DNA of 5,211 nucleotides from Oscillospiraceae bacterium (GTDB lineage: Bacteria > Bacillota > Clostridia > Oscillospirales > Ruminococcaceae), in the NCBI GenBank assembly GCA_031260615.1, contig JAISLG010000041.1, positions 1 to 5,211 of the forward strand, given 5' to 3'. Of the stretch, positions 1 to 5,208 are shown one piece after another. The position numbers and the translations under genes were made by a program. Under the pieces are notes generated by a model. The model worked only from the letters and a program-made list of their open reading frames with translations. It was not told the origin of the DNA and made no database searches. Numbering within the stretch: position 1 is the stretch's first letter; each line of letters begins with the position of its first letter.

Positions 1-1198
1 TGGGCGGTGTAAATACACCAGTATTTTTTGTAGTGGCAGTATCGGGGGTTTTCACGGTAATATTCGGGTCTTTGCCGTCGGGGCTGTCTTTGAGTAGTGC
101 CTTGTAATCGCGGTATTCGGCGCGTGTATCAATACGGTGGAGTTGCGCGAACGCGGCATCTGTCATATCAAAGTAAAATGGGAATGAGCCTGTTCCGCCG
201 CTGTACTCACCCGAATTGTAACCGCGCGTTGGGGCATCCCACAGCGAGTCGACATTATGCCACGCGCCGTCGGCGTAAAACAAATTCCAGTTATGGAGGG
301 CGGTTACGCCGTTATCGGTAATATCCCAAAATGTACGCTGACTTGTGGGAACACAGCCTATTATGGTTAATGTCTTGACCCCCGCGAGTTCGCACATTGC
401 GGCGAACATATTCGCGTAGCCGACACAAACAGAGCGTTTGGTATCGAGTATATGCGATATTGATACAGTGGACGGTTTGACGGAATCTTGCGTAGTAATG
501 CCGTGTGACGAATCGTGGTCGTAGTACATAAAGTTTCCAATGTATTCGGATATACGCGCGGCTTTTTCGTAGTCGCCCGATATACTGCCCGTGAGTTTGG
601 TTACAGTGTCGTTAAGTTTATTAAGCACGGCAAGGATTTGCGTGTCCGTGCCGTCGGGTAGTATATAATCTTTAAGCGCGTCCGCTCCGAGGGTAACGGC
701 TCGTTTAATGTATTCCTGATTATTCTTTTCCGTGCCGTTATCGCCGAAGAACCATTCCTTCTTAATCATATCATATTCAACGGTAACTTTGAATGTGTAG
801 TTACTGTTACCCTTGAACACGAAACGGATATAGGCATTTTTGAGTCCCGATGTTTCGGTAGGAGCGGCGGTGAGTTCGGTGGAACAAGTACCGTCTGCAT
901 TTGAGGACACATCGAACGTCCATTCGGCTTTTGAAACCGAGGACGTTGTAAGGTAGATACCGCTCAGGGTATATTTAACAAACCTGCCGTTTATTGCAAG
1001 TTTGTTCCCGTTTAGTTTAACGGTCGCGGTGAAGTCCGCGTCATTATGCGTTTTTAGTGTGTACGCGCGCGACAACTTCGACTGGACGACAGCATAGGCG
1101 GCAAGTGTCGCCGATGCGGTTATCGGGACGGTCAGCACCCCGACTAAAACGGTCACGGCTACTGCCGCAGACACAACAAGCGATATTATCCTTTTCAT
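1..1198 (-). CDS. Secreted transglutaminase-like protein (3' end outside window)
   Basis: The frame is open from ATG at 1198 to the window edge, giving 399 codons and no stop, so the C-terminus is missing. Residues 1-30 look like a Sec signal peptide: MKR, then a hydrophobic stretch, then an ASA cleavage site after A30. Residues 36-150 show no family I recognise and look beta-rich. Residues about 205-345 resemble the Transglut_core fold. Cys258 lies in RSVCVGYANMFAAMCELAGV, His302 in LHNWNLFYADG and Asp317 in WHNVDSLWDA, so the Cys-His-Asp triad is complete. Such bacterial proteins are usually cysteine peptidases or crosslinking enzymes acting outside the membrane; the substrate cannot be told. 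The start is fixed by an in-frame TAG at 1205-1207, just upstream. I see no Shine-Dalgarno site and no convincing promoter. The gene follows sigF on the same strand after 112 nt, so it may be co-transcribed through the hairpin or separate. Confidence 0.92.
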   Translation of the reverse strand, partial: MKRIISLVVSAAVAVTVLVGVLTVPITASATLAAYAVVQSKLSRAYTLKTHNDADFTATVKLNGNKLAINGRFVKYTLSGIYLTTSSVSKAEWTFDVSSNADGTCSTELTAAPTETSGLKNAYIRFVFKGNSNYTFKVTVEYDMIKKEWFFGDNGTEKNNQEYIKRAVTLGADALKDYILPDGTDTQILAVLNKLNDTVTKLTGSISGDYEKAARISEYIGNFMYYDHDSSHGITTQDSVKPSTVSISHILDTKRSVCVGYANMFAAMCELAGVKTLTIIGCVPTSQRTFWDITDNGVTALHNWNLFYADGAWHNVDSLWDAPTRGYNSGEYSGGTGSFPFYFDMTDAAFAQLHRIDTRAEYRDYKALLKDSPDGKDPNITVKTPDTATTKNTGVFTPP

Positions 1199-1282
1199 AC
1201 AATACTATTATCGTCAAAATGAAACGAATTTCAAGCGTAAATATATAGTATGTGTAAAATAGGTGGGGAACACTATCTAAAT

Positions 1283-1319
1283 ATGGGGTGAGTGGATAAT
1301 ATTATCCCCCTCACCCCAT
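1283..1319 (-). repeat. Imperfect hairpin overlapping the sigF stop codon
   Basis: On the minus strand, ATGGGGTGA (1311-1319) is the exact complement of TCACCCCAT (1283-1291). Between them sits the perfect palindrome GGATAATATTATCC (1294-1307), flanked by small unpaired bulges. The outer arm contains the last two codons and the TGA stop of sigF. The sequence after the hairpin is AT-rich but has no run of T, so it is not a classical intrinsic terminator. It could weaken read-through into the transglutaminase-like gene, protect the operon's 3' end, or have no role. Confidence 0.6.
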
Positions 1320-2078
1320 CTCCCCTTTGATATACCCCAACAGTTTCTTCTCTCTCCTTGAAATCTGCACCTGTGACTGTCCCATAATATCCCCTGCCTC
1401 TGTCTGTGTCTTATCGAGCGTATACCGCAAATACAGCAATTTGCGGTCGTCCGCCGACAACCGTGACAATATCTGATTTAGTGCGATATGCTCCGTAATC
1501 CGCTCCTCGGGCGGCGCAACAGGTATGTCCGTATCCGAGCCGTGCCCGTCCTCGTTGTCCGTATTCCGCGCACTAATCGAAATCGCGGGCAATGCGGCAT
1601 CAAACGCCTCCGATATATTCTCCGCTGTTACACCGAGTTCCGCCGCAATCTCCGATATGGTCGGGTCGCGCCCGACACGCCGTAATTCCTCCCGTACGCG
1701 CCCCGCTTTTACAGATAATTCTTTCAGCGAGCGTGTAACCTTAACCGAGCCGCCGTCACGAAATAACCGCTTAATCTCCCCCATAATCACGGGTACGGCA
1801 TACGTTGAAAACATAACTCCGCGCGTTTCGTCAAACGCGTGTACCGCTTTCATAAGCCCCAAACAACCGGCGGAAAACAACTCCTCGTATTCCGTGCCGC
1901 GCCCCTTAAAACGCGCCGCAATAGAATGCACCAACCCTAAATTAGCCTCCGCGAACGCCTGTTTATCCGCGATTGCAGAGCCGATATGGGTTGGGCGTTT
2001 CACGGGTACTGTGTCGGGTGCATTATCGGGTGTGTCGGGTATTACATCGGGCATATCCACGTCAGGCGCACGCGGCAT
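1311..2078 (-). CDS. sigF: RNA polymerase sigma-F factor, forespore-specific (SpoIIAC)
   Basis: This is the first compartment-specific sigma factor of sporulation; it directs forespore transcription once released from SpoIIAB. Sigma-70 region 2 is clear (EELFSAGCLGLMKAVHAFD, then FSTYAVPVIMGEIKRLFRD), running into VKVTRSLKEL, a signature of the SigF/SigG/SigB group. Region 3 follows (RDPTISEIAAELGVT). Region 4 is LSADDRKLLYLRYTLDKTQT with the helix-turn-helix MGQSQVQISRREKKLL. Position directly after spoIIAA and spoIIAB identifies it as SigF rather than SigG. I chose the ATG at 2078 because it has GAGAGGG five bases upstream and yields 255 residues, the length of B. subtilis SigF. An upstream ATG at 2105 overlaps the spoIIAB stop by four bases (ATGA) and would add nine residues, but it has no good ribosome site. 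The N-terminus is unusual: about 30 residues rich in Pro and Asp. Confidence 0.95.
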   Translation of the reverse strand: MPRAPDVDMPDVIPDTPDNAPDTVPVKRPTHIGSAIADKQAFAEANLGLVHSIAARFKGRGTEYEELFSAGCLGLMKAVHAFDETRGVMFSTYAVPVIMGEIKRLFRDGGSVKVTRSLKELSVKAGRVREELRRVGRDPTISEIAAELGVTAENISEAFDAALPAISISARNTDNEDGHGSDTDIPVAPPEERITEHIALNQILSRLSADDRKLLYLRYTLDKTQTEAGDIMGQSQVQISRREKKLLGYIKGEMG

Positions 2079-2083
2079 TGTTG

Positions 2084-2090
2084 CCCTCTC
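2084..2090 (-). promoter_or_regulatory. Ribosome binding site deciding the sigF start
   Basis: GAGAGGG on the minus strand lies five bases before the ATG at 2078. It lies inside the nine-codon stretch that the upstream ATG at 2105 would add. spoIIAB has a similar site (AGAGG), so this genome uses such signals. This argues for initiation at 2078. Confidence 0.65.
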
Positions 2091-2101
2091 TTTTAACTCT
2101 G

Positions 2102-2536
2102 TCATATATTATTCGCCCGTGATTTAATCTTCTTAGATAGGGTAACAACAGTACCCTTGCCTACCGCGCTTTTCACCGATACATTGTCGCAGAAATCCTC
2201 CATAACCGCAAAACCTAACCCTGCCCGTTCCCCGTCCGTCGCCGTAGTGAATAACGGCTGCATTGCCTGTTCAACGTCGGCTATTCCTAACCCCTTGTCC
2301 TTTACGCGTATGTAAAGAACATTCTTTTCAGACCAGATACTTAACTCGATTATACCTATCCTGTCGGGATAACCGTGGACTACAGAGTTCGTTACCGCTT
2401 CACTCACGGCGGCTTTGACATCATTAAGTTCCTCCAAAGTCGGGTCAAGCCGTATCGCATACGCGGATACTGCTCCCCGCGCGAAGGATTCGTTCCGCGA
2501 GTATGACGGAAATGTGATTTTTATTACTTCTTTCAT
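2102..2536 (-). CDS. spoIIAB: Anti-sigma-F factor and serine kinase SpoIIAB
   Basis: This 144-residue GHKL-fold ATPase binds SigF and keeps it inactive, and phosphorylates SpoIIAA on a serine. The N-box is VSEAVTNSVVHGY, with Glu46 and Asn50 at the same numbers as I recall for the B. subtilis protein. The G1 box is DKGLGIADVEQAM (Asp80). The ATP-lid and G2 region is PLFTTATDGERAGLGFAVM (about 94-111). A beta-strand with GKGTVVTL follows near the C-terminus. The start ATG has AGAGG four bases upstream (2541-2545). The gene begins 30 bases after the spoIIAA stop and is followed directly by sigF, the canonical operon order. All the nucleotide-binding motifs are present, so the protein should be active. 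Confidence 0.96.
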   Translation of the reverse strand: MKEVIKITFPSYSRNESFARGAVSAYAIRLDPTLEELNDVKAAVSEAVTNSVVHGYPDRIGIIELSIWSEKNVLYIRVKDKGLGIADVEQAMQPLFTTATDGERAGLGFAVMEDFCDNVSVKSAVGKGTVVTLSKKIKSRANNI

Positions 2537-2566
2537 ATATCCTCTGCATATAATATTAAAACAGTA

Positions 2567-2920
2567 TCAAGACGCGAGTTGTTCGGCTTGCTTTGCGGCT
2601 TGCTCGACCATATCCGACAGTCCGCTCAGTTTGATTATCTTCATAACATAAGGATTCGGCGCGCGTATTATAACCGCCGCGCCGAGCCTGTCCGCAAGCC
2701 GCTTCCGCCCGAGTATCAGCCCGATTACCGAACTGTCGCAAAACGGTACGGCGGACAGGTCAAGTATAATATTCCGCGCGGACGAGGTTTCGATTGCATA
2801 GTCGATTTTGCCGCGTATGTCCTGTAAATTGTGATGGTCAACGTCCCCCGATATTACCGCCGTCAGGGTCTTGTCCGATAAATTTATCTCCACACGCGAA
2901 AGTTTTGAACCTGTATTCAT
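2567..2920 (-). CDS. spoIIAA: Anti-sigma-F factor antagonist SpoIIAA
   Basis: This 117-residue STAS-domain protein, the same length as B. subtilis SpoIIAA, frees SigF by binding SpoIIAB when unphosphorylated. The core signature is ILDLSAVPFCDSSVIGLILG (residues 52-71). By alignment with the known phosphosite (Ser58 of B. subtilis, in DSSG), Ser63 after Asp62 is the expected target of SpoIIAB. The usual Gly after DSS is Val here and the residue before Asp is Cys, a mild divergence. Phosphatase SpoIIE would reverse the modification but is not in this window. The gene is first in the operon. Its ribosome site is weak (GGGTG about eight bases upstream). A Spo0A box and a TATAAT element lie upstream. 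Confidence 0.95.
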   Translation of the reverse strand: MNTGSKLSRVEINLSDKTLTAVISGDVDHHNLQDIRGKIDYAIETSSARNIILDLSAVPFCDSSVIGLILGRKRLADRLGAAVIIRAPNPYVMKIIKLSGLSDMVEQAAKQAEQLAS

Positions 2921-2953
2921 TTTACTACACCCGTAACTTTTTTTGTATACTGA

Positions 2954-2959
2954 ATTATA
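2954..2959 (-). promoter_or_regulatory. Sigma-A-like -10 element of the spoIIAA operon
   Basis: TATAAT, a perfect -10 consensus, lies 34 bases before the spoIIAA ATG on the minus strand. No -35 element stands at the usual 17-base spacing. The nearest candidate, TCGACA, is 21 bases away and sits inside the Spo0A box. This resembles Spo0A-activated sigma-A promoters with long spacers such as spoIIG of B. subtilis. I saw no sigma-H consensus in the correct orientation. Confidence 0.55.
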
Positions 2960-2980
2960 CCCAAACTAATTTACGGAGTT

Positions 2981-2987
2981 TGTCGAA
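2981..2987 (+). promoter_or_regulatory. Spo0A box upstream of spoIIAA
   Basis: TGTCGAA matches the Spo0A-P recognition sequence TGNCGAA exactly. It lies 61 bases before the spoIIAA start and 21 bases before its TATAAT. It is also 100 bases before the -10 of the divergent prepilin gene. A 7-mer can occur by chance, but its place upstream of a known Spo0A target operon makes a real site likely. Confidence 0.7.
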
Positions 2988-3063
2988 ACAAAACAAAATA
3001 TTATTTAGTTGTGGTGTTTTGAAAACTTAGCAACGAGAGATAAGAAAACATACCAAATTGTTG

Positions 3064-3092
3064 TTGATTGTTACAAAAGTTTAGGATATAAT
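3064..3092 (+). promoter_or_regulatory. Sigma-A-like promoter of the prepilin gene
   Basis: TTGATT at 3064-3069 and TATAAT at 3087-3092 are separated by 17 bases. The -10 is a perfect match and the -35 matches four of six bases. Transcription would start near 3099, leaving a 5' leader of about 65 bases before the ATG at 3165. Confidence 0.65.
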
Positions 3093-3164
3093 ACTTGTAA
3101 TAACAGCAGATTGTTTATAGGCGACAGGTGATTGATGACAGATGATACCTTTGAGAGGTGTATT

Positions 3165-3905
3165 ATGGCTATGCGATGTAAAACAAAGAAGGGTTTTACC
3201 CTTGTCGAGTTAATCGTTGTAATTGCAATTATCGGTGTTCTTGCCGCGATTTTAGTACCGTTGTTGGCTGGGTATTTGGCTGGGAGTAAGCAAAAGGCGT
3301 TGATGTCGGATACTAAAACCATTTACGATTCAATAGCCGCGCTATTGGTCGAAGCGGAGGCTCACGACAAAGAAATTACGGATATAACGATAACCGCGAA
3401 TTTGCCCGATATATCGGGCACTATCCCCGAGGACGGGACGAAGCCGGCGGGTGCTGTGAAGTTACCCGCGGACAATATGACACTTGCTCTCGATGGAACA
3501 GATGTGTTAAAAACCGTGTCAACTGGCGTGTTAAATGATAATTCGTGGGTTGCGGCGCAAAAGGGAGCGCGTGGAATTACGTTCGCGGTAATGGGTGAAA
3601 CAACCGTGAACCAAGCCCTTTGTATCGACGGCGTATTCGTTTGGAAAAGTTGGGAGAACGGCGGCAAAGTAAATAACGGAGCGGTTGCTCCGCCTGTTTC
3701 GCCCGGAATCGAAACTGAGGGTGGGGAAAACATAGTAGCTCCCGTTTATCCGACTAATGCCGATTACCGTACAACGTATGTTGTCGGTGACAGGGTTGTG
3801 TATAACGGTGTTCTGTGGGAATGCAATGTTGCACATTACTGGGTGCCTGGGACAGAACCGGGGTCAGTTTATGCAAACGCGAACAATTGGTGGGTCAGAG
3901 TTTAA
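3165..3905 (+). CDS. Type IV pilin-like protein with C-terminal CBM5/12-like carbohydrate-binding module
   Basis: The product has 246 residues. MAMRCKTKKG|FTLVELIVVIAIIG is a class III (N-methyl) signal: basic leader, Gly10 at the cut, Phe11 as the new N-terminus, Glu15 as the conserved Glu5, and a hydrophobic helix to about residue 38. Residues 45-165 form a pilin-type body I cannot assign further. Residues 166-195 are a Gly/Pro/Asn-rich linker. Residues 196-246 carry a CBM5/12-type pattern: VVGDRVVYNG, LWEC, GTEPGS, then NNWW at the end. Members of that family bind chitin or cellulose through surface aromatics. The start was chosen for GAGAGG six bases upstream. An ATG at 3135 and a TTG at 3132 would lengthen the leader and also follow a possible AGGTG site. 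The gene has its own promoter and terminator and no pilus-assembly genes nearby, so prepilin peptidase and ATPase must be encoded elsewhere. Likely role: surface adhesin or minor pilin (inference). Confidence 0.85.
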   Translation: MAMRCKTKKGFTLVELIVVIAIIGVLAAILVPLLAGYLAGSKQKALMSDTKTIYDSIAALLVEAEAHDKEITDITITANLPDISGTIPEDGTKPAGAVKLPADNMTLALDGTDVLKTVSTGVLNDNSWVAAQKGARGITFAVMGETTVNQALCIDGVFVWKSWENGGKVNNGAVAPPVSPGIETEGGENIVAPVYPTNADYRTTYVVGDRVVYNGVLWECNVAHYWVPGTEPGSVYANANNWWVRV

Positions 3906-3923
3906 TTTTAGTAAATATATTGC

Positions 3924-3953
3924 CGCGCCGAGGTAACTCGGCGCGTTTTTTTT
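3924..3953 (+). terminator. Intrinsic terminator of the prepilin gene
   Basis: A perfect nine-base-pair stem, CGCGCCGAG and CTCGGCGCG, closes a GTAA loop and is followed by eight T. It starts 19 bases after the prepilin stop codon. Confidence 0.95.
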
Positions 3954-4006
3954 GCCATTGCCAAGTTTTGCCAATTTTGCCAATTTTGCCAAGTTTGCCA
4001 AGTTTT
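3954..4006 (+). repeat. Short tandem repeat, 9-10 base unit
   Basis: Five adjacent units read GCCAAGTTTT, GCCAATTTT, GCCAATTTT, GCCAAGTTT and GCCAAGTTTT. They are preceded by a partial unit, GCCATT. The block fills the space between the prepilin terminator's T-run and the thiT promoter, whose -35 begins 12 bases later. Units vary only in one G and in the length of the T-run, as expected from slippage. Both strands read through it without stops in some frames, giving Leu-Ala-Lys or Leu-Pro repeats, but I see no gene there. Confidence 0.85.
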
Positions 4007-4017
4007 CAAAATTGCCC

Positions 4018-4046
4018 TTGACAAATACAGTTTTTGTGTGTATATT
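4018..4046 (+). promoter_or_regulatory. Sigma-A-like promoter of the TPP riboswitch-thiT unit
   Basis: TTGACA (4018-4023) is a perfect -35. After a 17-base spacer comes TATATT (4041-4046), five of six matches to the -10. The expected transcription start near 4053 coincides with the first base of the riboswitch P1 stem. Confidence 0.85.
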
Positions 4047-4053
4047 ATTCAAA

Positions 4054-4148
4054 TGCTGTGGGTGCGGTTGTTAAACAAACCGCTGAGATGAGAATATTAC
4101 TCTCGAACCGTTTGAACCTGAACCGGGTTATGCCGGCGTAGGAAAGCA
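4054..4148 (+). ncRNA. TPP riboswitch aptamer (thi box)
   Basis: The conserved thi-box blocks are in order: GGGTGC near 4060-4065, CCGCTGAGATGAGA (4080-4093), GAACCTGAACCGGGTTATGC (4114-4133) and CCGGCGTAGGAAAG (4133-4146). P1 forms from TGCT (4054-4057) with AGCA (4145-4148). A P3-type stem forms from GCGGTT and AACCGC. CTGAGA forms the pyrimidine-sensing side and GCGTAGGAA the 3' conserved element. It binds thiamine pyrophosphate and should reduce expression of the transporter downstream when the cofactor is abundant. Confidence 0.95.
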
Positions 4149-4199
4149 AGTGAAACCATTGTGCGGAGATTATTCTGTGCGGTTGTTACATAATTGCGT

Positions 4200-4233
4200 A
4201 AACGCGTACCCGATTAACGGCACGCGTTTTTTT
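4200..4233 (+). terminator. Riboswitch-controlled leader terminator
   Basis: AAACGCGT (4200-4207) pairs perfectly with ACGCGTTT (4222-4229), closing a 14-base apical region, and the T-run ends at 4233. It lies 51 bases after the aptamer and 33 before the thiT start. This position suggests control by transcription termination. An upstream segment, GCG (4196-4198), can pair with CGC (4203-4205) inside the terminator arm, and CGGGT of the aptamer (4124-4128) is complementary to ACCCG (4208-4212). Either could take part in an antiterminator, but I cannot say which. Confidence 0.8.
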
Positions 4234-4265
4234 GCGCGTGAAAATAAATAAAGGAATATTAAAAA

Positions 4266-4868
4266 ATGGAAAATACAAAACGGCAAAATTTATTCGCGCT
4301 TACCGAAACGGCGATACTCCTCGCACTCGCTATTGTGCTTAGTTATGTGAAGATATACGACAGCCCTTACGGGGGCTCGATTACTTTGCTGTCTATGCTC
4401 CCCATTTGCATAGTGTCGATTAAAAACGGCATTGGCTGGGGCGCGGCGGCAGGCTTTTTGAACGCGTCGTATCAGTTTTTTTTACAGGACGGTCTGAAAA
4501 ACGCGGGTTTTTTCCCGAGGTTCAGCGGTAACTTCTTTATATGCGTGTTGCTCGATTACTTTGTACCGTTCACGATAATCGGGCTTGCGGGGTTATTCCG
4601 CAAGAAGGGTTATTTCGGGTGGCTGACTGGTATTGCGTTGGTTACGCTTGCACGGTTCGCGTGTCATATTGTATCGGGGTACGTTCTGTGGGGGCAATAC
4701 GCGTGGGAGATTGACGGCGTACAGATGCCCGCGTTAATATACTCGCTCGTGTATAACGCGATTTATATGTTGCCCGAGATTTGCCTTACCATTGCGGGTG
4801 GAGCGATACTCTTCAAGGCTCCCGTGATAAATAAGTTGATTGCACCGAAAACCGCCACAGTGAGTTAA
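4266..4868 (+). CDS. thiT: Thiamine transporter ThiT, S component of an ECF transporter
   Basis: The 200-residue, strongly hydrophobic protein has about six membrane segments, starting at residue 12. It binds thiamine at the membrane and delivers it to a shared energizing module (EcfA, EcfA', EcfT) not found in this window. Family features (Thia_YuaJ/ThiT) include PYGGSITLLSMLPI (34-47), the N-terminal region with NASYQF (66-71), ARFACHIVSGYVLWG (129-143, with His134 and Trp142) and YNAIYMLPE (163-171, with Asn164). The His, Trp and Asn positions correspond to the thiamine-site residues known in Lactococcus ThiT, as far as I can align by eye. Length is slightly above the usual 180-190. AAGGA at 4251-4255 is the ribosome site, ten bases before ATG. 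The upstream TPP riboswitch supports thiamine as substrate. The gene appears to be single-gene and ends at a strong terminator. Confidence 0.95.
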   Translation: MENTKRQNLFALTETAILLALAIVLSYVKIYDSPYGGSITLLSMLPICIVSIKNGIGWGAAAGFLNASYQFFLQDGLKNAGFFPRFSGNFFICVLLDYFVPFTIIGLAGLFRKKGYFGWLTGIALVTLARFACHIVSGYVLWGQYAWEIDGVQMPALIYSLVYNAIYMLPEICLTIAGGAILFKAPVINKLIAPKTATVS

Positions 4869-4885
4869 TTTAGCAAGGTTAAAAC

Positions 4886-4919
4886 AAGGAACACAGGGAA
4901 TATATTCCCTGTGTTCCTT
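4886..4919. terminator. Bidirectional terminator between thiT and the convergent gene
   Basis: A perfect 34-base palindrome has arms AAGGAACACAGGGAATA and its complement, so the stem is at least 15 base pairs. TTTT follows on the plus strand (starting within the last arm bases, to 4921). On the minus strand it is followed by TTGTTTTAACC. It starts 17 bases after the thiT stop and lies 31 bases past the stop of the minus-strand reading frame, so it can serve both genes. Confidence 0.9.
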
Positions 4920-4950
4920 TTCGTTCGCTGTGTTCCGTGTGTTCTGTACC

Positions 4951-5208
4951 TTACGCCACACCGCCGCCCCATTCTACAAGGGTAAAGCCCGACCGCTCGT
5001 ATGACGGCAGTACCTGTGGTATCGTGTCAATCGCCTCTGTAAGCGGTCTATATGCCATAAATACGCGGATTTGTGTATCTGGTGTCGGAGTGACTTCGAG
5101 CGGTACTTCCGCCGCGTATTGCGCCGTTTGGAAGATTATCTCGTTGTATGGGTTCGCTTGTAATATCGGCAACCAGTATACGATAAACTCATTGTACTCA
5201 CGCGGTGT
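4951..5208 (-). CDS. C-terminal end of a conserved clostridial protein of unknown function (partial or broken)
   Basis: The frame encodes 85 residues, beginning TPREYNEFIVYWLP and ending GFTLVEWGGGVA, before a TAA stop. From memory, this matches the end of clostridial hypothetical proteins whose C-terminus reads about GL(T/S)PREYNEFIVYWLP, then a NPYN motif, then TP.PD...RVFM and GFTVVEWGG. I cannot name the family or its function. In those proteins the segment is preceded by a longer N-terminal part. Here the codon before TPRE is TAG (5209-5211) and there is no ATG. The only alternative start I see is TTG at 5172, with no ribosome site, which would cut the conserved motif. So the gene is probably interrupted, recoded or frame-shifted, or the last bases contain an error. 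GC and codon use match the neighbours. Confidence 0.6.
   Translation of the reverse strand, partial: TPREYNEFIVYWLPILQANPYNEIIFQTAQYAAEVPLEVTPTPDTQIRVFMAYRPLTEAIDTIPQVLPSYERSGFTLVEWGGGVA

Noticed and set aside
97..321. Plus-strand reading frame, Arg-rich, opposite the transglutaminase-like gene
   Set aside because: It lies inside the catalytic region of the minus-strand gene, and its Arg/Tyr-rich, low-complexity product is typical of an antisense shadow.
1241..1260. CATACTA on the minus strand, resembling a sigma-G/sigma-F -10 element before the transglutaminase-like gene
   Set aside because: No matching -35 (G-A/C/T-ATA type) stands 17-18 bases upstream; the nearest candidate GATAG is not a match and is 20 bases away.
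1311..2078. Alternative assignment as SigG or SigB
   Set aside because: The SigF/G/B group share the region 2 signature, but the immediately upstream spoIIAA and spoIIAB and the Spo0A box define the SigF operon.
1525..2127. Long plus-strand reading frame opposite sigF
   Set aside because: It is antisense to a confidently identified sigma factor, has no family resemblance, and is explained by codon bias of sigF.
2949..2957. ACTGAATTA on the plus strand as a sigma-H -10
   Set aside because: It points away from spoIIAA, has no AGGA-type -35, and overlaps the better TATAAT on the other strand.
3071..3322. Minus-strand reading frame opposite the prepilin start
   Set aside because: It overlaps the prepilin promoter and N-terminal helix; the product is an antisense shadow of the hydrophobic segment.
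3954..4006. CRISPR array or origin iterons
   Set aside because: Units are only 9-10 bases and directly adjacent, with no spacers. No replication genes or DnaA boxes are nearby.
3864..4052. Minus-strand reading frame with Leu-Ala-Lys repeats
   Set aside because: The repeats come only from the tandem GCCAA(G)TTTT array. The frame crosses the prepilin terminator, and it has no homologue I recognise.
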